Shown in pieces: positions 58,541-64,000 of a stretch of 64,000 nucleotides of DNA (position 1 is the first letter of the stretch; the number at the start of each line of letters is the position of its first letter). The stretch is from NCBI RefSeq assembly GCF_033239625.1, contig NZ_BTCK01000019.1, positions 1 to 64,000 of the forward strand. Direction: 5' to 3'. This DNA comes from Paenibacillus_T sp033239625. GTDB lineage: Bacteria > Bacillota > Bacilli > Paenibacillales > Paenibacillaceae. A program made the position numbers and the translations under genes. The notes under the pieces are model-generated. The model saw nothing but the letters and a program-made list of their open reading frames with translations. It ran no database searches and was not told the origin of the DNA.

Positions 58541-61500
58541 ATGGAACCTATCGCGCTGATCGGCATGTCTTGCCGCCTACCGGGAGCAGACAACCCGGAA
58601 CAATATTGGCATCTGCTAACCAATCAAATGAACATGATCGAGCCGATTCCGGTCGAGCGCTGGAATCCGGATGACTTCGATTATTTGGATTATAAAGTGT
58701 CAAAGCATGGCTCGTTCCTGCATAACGTACGCGAATTCGATGCGCTATTTTTCGGTATCTCGCCAAGGGAAGCTGCCAAGATGGATCCGCAGCAGCGGCT
58801 TCTCTTGGAGACTTGTTGGGAAGCGCTCGAGCATGCCGGCATACGTCCAGCAAGCTTGGAGGGACGCAAAGTCGGCGTATTCGTCGGTGCGATGAATGCA
58901 GATTACGGCAATATGCAAATTCAGCATATCGATGATATTGACGCCTTCACCGGTCCCGGCAGCCAATTGGCCATAACGGCCAATCGAATTTCTTACTTCT
59001 TCGATTTCAGAGGACCTAGCCTTAGCATCGATACAGCCTGCTCCTCCTCCCTGGTTGCGATTCATGAGGCCTGCCAAAGCCTTCGATCGGGCGACTCCTC
59101 GCCGCTCGCCATTGCATGCGGCGTGAATATCATCCTATCTCCTGCCGGCCATGTCTTCTTCAGCAAAGCCGGGGTGTTGTCCGCCGATGGAAACATTCGA
59201 ACTTTCGACGCAGCAGCCAACGGCTTCTCGCGAGGAGAGGGGGTTGGCGTCGTCGTATTGAAACGGTTAAGCGATGCCGAGCGGGACGGAGACCCGATCA
59301 TTGCCGTTATTCGAGGGAGCGCAGTCAACCAGGACGGCCGCACGAACGGCATAATGGCGCCGAATCGATTCTCGCAGGAGAAAGTGCTCGCAGAGGCGTA
59401 TCAGAATGCGGGCGTCAAGCCCGGCGACATTCAATACGTGGAGCTGCACGGTACCGGAACGCTGCTTGGCGATCCGATCGAGGCGAATGCGCTCGGAACC
59501 GTATTGGCGGAAGGGCGCAATCCGGAGGAACCTTGCCTGGTTGGCTCCGTCAAATCGAATATCGGGCATCTGGAGTCAGCCGCAGGGATAGCCGGCTTCA
59601 TCAAAACAGCGCTTATGCTGCAGCACAAACAGATCGTTCCCAGCCTTCATTTCGATAAGCCGAACCCTTATATACCTTTCGATTCGCTACCGCTTCAAGT
59701 CGCAACCGAACGGCGCGATTGGACAAGCAGCCGTACCAGACTGGCTGGCGTCAGCGCTTTCGGATTCGGAGGCACGAACGCCCACGTCGTTCTAGAAGAA
59801 GCACCTGCAGGTGACGAGCGCTTGGAGCCTGGTCAACGTCCGATAGACGCGATGTCTCATCTCCTTCCGCTCTCTGCCAGATCGGAAAGCTCGCTACGCA
59901 AGCTGGTACAGGCTTACCTCGAACGGATTCAATCGGATCAGTCGGCAGCGATACTCGATCTCTGCTATTCTGCTTCGGTCAGACGAACGCATCATCCGTA
60001 TCGAATCTGTTTCGTATTCCAGGATATCGCGGAATTGATAGTCCAGCTCAATGGTTATCTCGATGGCAAACCAGCCGCAGTAGATATCTGCACCGGCAAA
60101 GCAGGCTACGCCGCAAAGCGCATCTGCTATGTGTTCTCGGGGCAAGGCCCGCAATGGTGGGGAATGGCTCGGGACTTGCTCAACAGTGACCCGGTTTTCC
60201 GAAAAGCCGTAGTCGAATGCAACGACGTCTTCCAATCTCTATCGGGCATCTCGCTGCTGGAAGAATGGCAGCGAGATGAAGCTGACAGCCGAATGAACGA
60301 AACTTCGATTGCGCAGCCCGCTCTATTCGCCCTTCAAGTCGGCATCGCCGCCAAGCTGCTCGCGCTCGGCATTCGTCCTAACAGCCTTATCGGCCACAGC
60401 CTTGGCGAAGTGACTGCCGCTTACTTATCAGGGGCATTAAGTCTGACGGATGCGCTCAAGGTCATCTATTATCGCAGTCTCAATATGCAAGAAGTTACAG
60501 GACGAGGGCGAATGCTTGCGGTGCTGGCATCGGAGCGAGAAATCGCCCAAATTCTATCGACTTCCAATCTCGCCGTTGATATAGCGGCAGTAAACGGCCC
60601 TCAATCCACTGTCGTGTGCGGCAGCGACACCGAGCTTCGAGCATTCGAGAACGAACTGCATAACCATTCGATTGCTTGTACGTATCTGCCTGTCAATTAT
60701 GCTTTTCATAGCAGGCAGCTATTAACCTACGCAGATAAGCTGCAGAGCGAGATTAACGGCATTGCCGTAATGCCTCCTGCAATACCCGTCTACTCGACGC
60801 TTACCGGCAAACGTTCCGACGACCGATCTTTTGCACCTCATTACTGGGCACACCAAATGTGCAGTCCCGTCTTGTTCGAAGCTGCGGTCCATGAGGCGCT
60901 GCATGCGGGGGACCGGATAATCATCGAGATCTCCCCTCATCCCGTGCTGATTAAGCCGATTAAGCAAATCATCGAATCCCGCAGCAAAGCTGCAGAATCC
61001 TTCTACACGCTTAACAAATCGGAAGATGACCGCAAACTGCTGAATCGTCTTGTCAGCCAACTCTATTGTCAAGGCATTGACATCGACTGGCATTCCATAC
61101 ACGAAGGAGGGAAATGGTGTTCGCTGCCTAGCTACCCTTGGCAGCATGAGCGTTACTGGCTGGAGCCGAACAATCGGCATTCCTTGCATGCAAGCAGAAC
61201 CGGATACGCTGCCAATGCCAACGGGCTGCTAGGCAGCCAAGAAAACCTTCCCGCTCCTCTTCGGATCGACCTATGGAAGAGCGTCATCAGCGAGCGGCGG
61301 TTCCCGTGGATCAACGATCACGTGATACAGAACGCTGTCGTGCTGCCGGGTGCGGCATATGTAGAGATGATCGTGAGCGCTCTGCATCAGAGCTTCGGAA
61401 GCAGCGCCCTGGTCCTGTCCGAGCTGAAGACGACCCATGCGCTATTCCTGGAACCGGAACATGAGTACGAGCTTCATCTCTCACTGAAAGCAGAAGAGTC

Positions 61501-63973
61501 GTTCGTGGAATTCGCTATCCATAGCGCACGAGTCGAACAAGGAACCACGGAATGGCTGGCGCACGCAAGCGGTACGGCTCGGATTGCCGGCTCGGACTTG
61601 CTGCAGCCTTCGCTGGATATTCCAGACTTGCTCCAACGTTGTTCCGAGCCGATATCCGGTCAGCAATTCTACCAATCCTTATTCAAGTATGGCTTCTTCT
61701 ACGGTGAAACCTTCCAGAACGTTAAGCAGGTATGGACCGCACCAGGCGGCAGCGAAATTGTTGCCAAGATCGAACTAGCGGCATCCTTAATCGATGAGAG
61801 GAATCCCTATTTGCTTCATCCTGCTCTTCTTGATGCTTGCGGGCATTCGCTGCTTGCGACCGAACGCTCCGAAGCATCCGGCGTCTATATGCCGACCGGC
61901 ATCGACGAGGTTCGCATGTACGAGAAATTGCCGGATCAAGTCTGGTGCGTCGCACGCAAGAGAGCGAACGAGACGCGCGGGGACCAATTGATCGGTGACA
62001 TTACAATATGCGACGACAATGGTCAAGTTCTCGTCATGCTTGAAGGCGTCTGTTTCCAGATCATGCCTGAAACCAAGGCCGACAGCTTGCTGTATGAGCC
62101 GCGCTTCGTTCTCCGTTCGGGCGGTGATGGGCTAGCGTCTGCCCGCCTCACCGGCATGAACCTTATATTTACCGATCAAGTCGCATTTGGCACCGCATTG
62201 GCAGCAGCTTTGCAACGATATGCAGAGGCGAGCGACAGCATCATCGTACGCCCCGGAACAGAGTATCAGGTGCTAGAACCGAACCTGATTGAGATGGACA
62301 TCGCTTCACGCGAGCAGATGCATGAATTGATGCAGTTCGCGGAGCAGACAGGTATCCGGCCAACGCGTGCCATTCTGTTCCAACCGTCGGAACCAGATGA
62401 TGCGGCATCTATTTATAACAAGAAGCTTTACCGTGCCGTGCATCTAACCCAGCATTTGATCGACATCCGCTCCCGTCACCCGCTCCAGCTGTGGATCTTA
62501 ACTAGCGGCGGCGTGTGCGTAGAGAACGGCGAAGAGCTTGATCCTTATCAATCCCCTTACTGGGGTTATGCCAGATCGCTCGAAGTCGAGATGCCGGAGC
62601 TGTTCGGCGGAATCATTGACATCGCGAAGGCTTTGACGGTCGAGCAGGCAACCAGCCAAGCGGCCAAGGCACTATCCGTCTCGATAGCCGGTACGTTTGC
62701 TGCTTATCGCAATGGCGCCCGGTATGAGAGAGAGCTGCTTCCGATTACGGAAGCGAGGAACGATCAATTGCAAGCCGAGTCGATAGCGCCGGATACGGGA
62801 ACTTGGCTTATTACTGGCGGTCTAGGCGGTATCGGACTTGCACTGGCGACGTGGGCTGCGAAGCAAGGTTCGAAGCACCTTGCGCTTATCGGCAGAAGAC
62901 AACTTCCCGATCGGGATGAGTGGTCCCGAATTCCGGAAGCGGATCCGGTATTTCCGATCATACAAGCAATCGAACGCATCGAAGCGCTCGGAGCCAACGT
63001 ATGGGTCGGTTCGGCTGATGTGACGAATCTAGATTCGCTGCTTCGATTAAAGGAACGTCTCAAGGAACTGAACTACCCTTCCATCAGACAGGTCTATCAT
63101 CTGGCAGGCATAGCGCAAGGGCAATCGATTGCCCTGACGGACGAGCAAACTTGGCATTCCATTATTGCACCGAAGATCGAAGGCACCGTCAATCTTCATA
63201 GACTGCTGGAGGACGAGCCGCTTGACGCCTTTATTCTATTCTCATCGGCGTCCACGATTATCGGCTCGCCGATGTTATCCGCTTATGCTTCCGGCAATGC
63301 CTTCTTGGATGCATTCGCCCATTATCGGCAATCGCTCGGCATGAAGGCAACCTCTATCAACTGGGGACCATGGGCGGAGGTAGGAATGGCGTCCAGTTAT
63401 AAACAGCAAGACAGCCATCAATTCGGAGCGCTCAAGCTGCTTCAGCCCGAGGATGGCTTGCGCATGTTGAAACGGATCGCTGCATATCCGCACCCTCAAG
63501 TCAGCGCTGTTCGTTATGCAGAAGAGACCATTCAACCGGAAGAGAGCAGGGCTTCGATTGCAATTGCCGATAGCGACAATCAAACGGCCGACATCGAATC
63601 GTATTTATTGCAGGCGGTGGCGAATACGCTTCGTATTCAGAAGGATCGTGTGGATCCGCACATCTCTTTGTTGTCCCTGGGCTTTGATTCTCTGCTTACC
63701 ATGGAGCTCAAGCGGAAGATCGATTCTGCTTTCCGGATCCAACTGCCTCTCGTTTCCTTGCTGCAAGGACCTTCAATAGCCAAGCTGGGCGCAATCGTTC
63801 AACAGCAGCAGCTGCAGGAAGTCGCGGCGGCTGCGCAGCAGGACTTCTCGCCCGAAGCCGCCAAGCCGGATCAGCCCGTCGAAGAGAGCATCGATGCCGA
63901 GCAATTGCTGGAGCAATTGGACGACCTTACCGATGAGGAAATCGAACGGCTATTACAACGATATCACGAATGA
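58541..63973 (+). CDS. Type I polyketide synthase KS-AT-DH-KR-ACP
   Basis: The 1810-aa protein has a ketosynthase (about 1-425; C167 in DTACSSS, HGTGT, NIGHLES), an acyltransferase (about 535-830; S620 in GHSLGE, and YAFHS at 720-724, nearer the HAFH malonyl than the YASH methylmalonyl motif), a dehydratase (about 905-1180; H927, D1098 in LLDACGH), a ketoreductase preceded by its structural half (about 1190-1640; GGLGGIGLA, S in LFSSAST, Y1582 in SAYASGN) and an ACP (S1717 in GFDSLL). In the dehydratase the usual HxxxGxxxxP reads HVIQNAVVLP, with Gly replaced by Asn. No LDD motif is seen in the ketoreductase. It would extend the fatty acyl starter with malonate to a beta-hydroxy or alpha,beta-unsaturated unit. 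The C-terminus has an acidic tail (LDDLTDEEIERLLQ) of docking type. GGGGAGG precedes the ATG. Confidence 0.9.
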   Translation: MEPIALIGMSCRLPGADNPEQYWHLLTNQMNMIEPIPVERWNPDDFDYLDYKVSKHGSFLHNVREFDALFFGISPREAAKMDPQQRLLLETCWEALEHAGIRPASLEGRKVGVFVGAMNADYGNMQIQHIDDIDAFTGPGSQLAITANRISYFFDFRGPSLSIDTACSSSLVAIHEACQSLRSGDSSPLAIACGVNIILSPAGHVFFSKAGVLSADGNIRTFDAAANGFSRGEGVGVVVLKRLSDAERDGDPIIAVIRGSAVNQDGRTNGIMAPNRFSQEKVLAEAYQNAGVKPGDIQYVELHGTGTLLGDPIEANALGTVLAEGRNPEEPCLVGSVKSNIGHLESAAGIAGFIKTALMLQHKQIVPSLHFDKPNPYIPFDSLPLQVATERRDWTSSRTRLAGVSAFGFGGTNAHVVLEEAPAGDERLEPGQRPIDAMSHLLPLSARSESSLRKLVQAYLERIQSDQSAAILDLCYSASVRRTHHPYRICFVFQDIAELIVQLNGYLDGKPAAVDICTGKAGYAAKRICYVFSGQGPQWWGMARDLLNSDPVFRKAVVECNDVFQSLSGISLLEEWQRDEADSRMNETSIAQPALFALQVGIAAKLLALGIRPNSLIGHSLGEVTAAYLSGALSLTDALKVIYYRSLNMQEVTGRGRMLAVLASEREIAQILSTSNLAVDIAAVNGPQSTVVCGSDTELRAFENELHNHSIACTYLPVNYAFHSRQLLTYADKLQSEINGIAVMPPAIPVYSTLTGKRSDDRSFAPHYWAHQMCSPVLFEAAVHEALHAGDRIIIEISPHPVLIKPIKQIIESRSKAAESFYTLNKSEDDRKLLNRLVSQLYCQGIDIDWHSIHEGGKWCSLPSYPWQHERYWLEPNNRHSLHASRTGYAANANGLLGSQENLPAPLRIDLWKSVISERRFPWINDHVIQNAVVLPGAAYVEMIVSALHQSFGSSALVLSELKTTHALFLEPEHEYELHLSLKAEESFVEFAIHSARVEQGTTEWLAHASGTARIAGSDLLQPSLDIPDLLQRCSEPISGQQFYQSLFKYGFFYGETFQNVKQVWTAPGGSEIVAKIELAASLIDERNPYLLHPALLDACGHSLLATERSEASGVYMPTGIDEVRMYEKLPDQVWCVARKRANETRGDQLIGDITICDDNGQVLVMLEGVCFQIMPETKADSLLYEPRFVLRSGGDGLASARLTGMNLIFTDQVAFGTALAAALQRYAEASDSIIVRPGTEYQVLEPNLIEMDIASREQMHELMQFAEQTGIRPTRAILFQPSEPDDAASIYNKKLYRAVHLTQHLIDIRSRHPLQLWILTSGGVCVENGEELDPYQSPYWGYARSLEVEMPELFGGIIDIAKALTVEQATSQAAKALSVSIAGTFAAYRNGARYERELLPITEARNDQLQAESIAPDTGTWLITGGLGGIGLALATWAAKQGSKHLALIGRRQLPDRDEWSRIPEADPVFPIIQAIERIEALGANVWVGSADVTNLDSLLRLKERLKELNYPSIRQVYHLAGIAQGQSIALTDEQTWHSIIAPKIEGTVNLHRLLEDEPLDAFILFSSASTIIGSPMLSAYASGNAFLDAFAHYRQSLGMKATSINWGPWAEVGMASSYKQQDSHQFGALKLLQPEDGLRMLKRIAAYPHPQVSAVRYAEETIQPEESRASIAIADSDNQTADIESYLLQAVANTLRIQKDRVDPHISLLSLGFDSLLTMELKRKIDSAFRIQLPLVSLLQGPSIAKLGAIVQQQQLQEVAAAAQQDFSPEAAKPDQPVEESIDAEQLLEQLDDLTDEEIERLLQRYHE

Positions 63974-63986
63974 AAGGAATCGCCCC

Positions 63987-64000
63987 ATGAAGGATATGCG
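63987..64000 (+). CDS. Start of a further cluster gene, cut by the window edge
   Basis: An ATG at 63987 follows AAAGGA by about 9 nt and lies 13 nt after the PKS stop, so another gene of the same operon begins here. Only M-K-D-M plus two bases can be read, so no function can be given. Confidence 0.6.

Noticed and set aside
28009..64000. Assignment to an iturin or fusaricidin-type cluster
   Set aside because: Iturin synthetases have another module order and an amino-transferase fused to the loading protein; fusaricidin has a single six-module synthetase. Neither has free asnA or a TauD-like hydroxylase in this layout.

Overview
The window looks like a chromosome segment of a Paenibacillus-type Gram-positive bacterium. 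The evidence is the domain vocabulary rather than a marker gene: S-layer-homology (SLH) anchored extracellular glycanases, an SgrR-type solute-binding-protein/HTH hybrid regulator, strong AGGAGG ribosome binding sites with many TTG/GTG starts, cre-like sites, and a large NRPS/PKS locus. No rRNA, tRNA, CRISPR array or insertion sequence was seen.

Region 1 (1-6.1 kb) is housekeeping and mixed: a GTP cyclohydrolase II with a near-consensus sigma-A promoter, a compact three-gene unit (pirin, an unknown 132-aa protein, TrhA/hemolysin III membrane protein), a small lipase-like hydrolase, a 73-aa unknown protein and a divergent SgrR-like regulator.

Region 2 (6.1-26.6 kb) is a polysaccharide-degradation island on the minus strand. 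It holds a secreted GH81 endo-beta-1,3-glucanase with four discoidin-type domains, a giant 2855-aa SLH-anchored protein with two GH16 laminarinase domains produced by internal duplication, an SLH-anchored GH53 endo-galactanase, and a GH3 glycosidase without a signal peptide. Candidate cre sites precede the GH16 and GH53 genes, and a LacI-type palindrome precedes GH3. Outer enzymes would cut beta-glucan or galactan at the cell surface and GH3 would finish oligosaccharides inside.

Region 3 (26.7-27.9 kb) has a TRM11-like RNA methyltransferase gene interrupted by a single in-frame amber codon, preceded by a small coiled-coil protein.

Region 4 (28-64 kb, running off the right edge) is a hybrid lipopeptide-type biosynthetic cluster. 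On the plus strand a starter-unit operon holds thioesterase II, fatty acyl-AMP ligase, acyl-CoA-dehydrogenase-like protein, ACP and a KS-AT-DH-KR-ACP polyketide synthase. On the minus strand a hydroxylase-NRPS-exporter series holds a TauD/SyrP-like dioxygenase and three NRPSs whose hand-read specificity codes give Thr, Asn (with epimerase), Asn (with epimerase) and Gly, followed by an ABC exporter. A separate NRPS has a catalytically degenerate condensation domain plus a third Asn-type adenylation domain. An asparagine synthetase A gene sits in the middle and plausibly supplies the Asn substrate. At the far edge lie a free ACP and two related proteins that faintly resemble BtrH-type acyltransferases. 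No integrated thioesterase is present and the cluster continues beyond 64 kb, so the product cannot be completed from this window.
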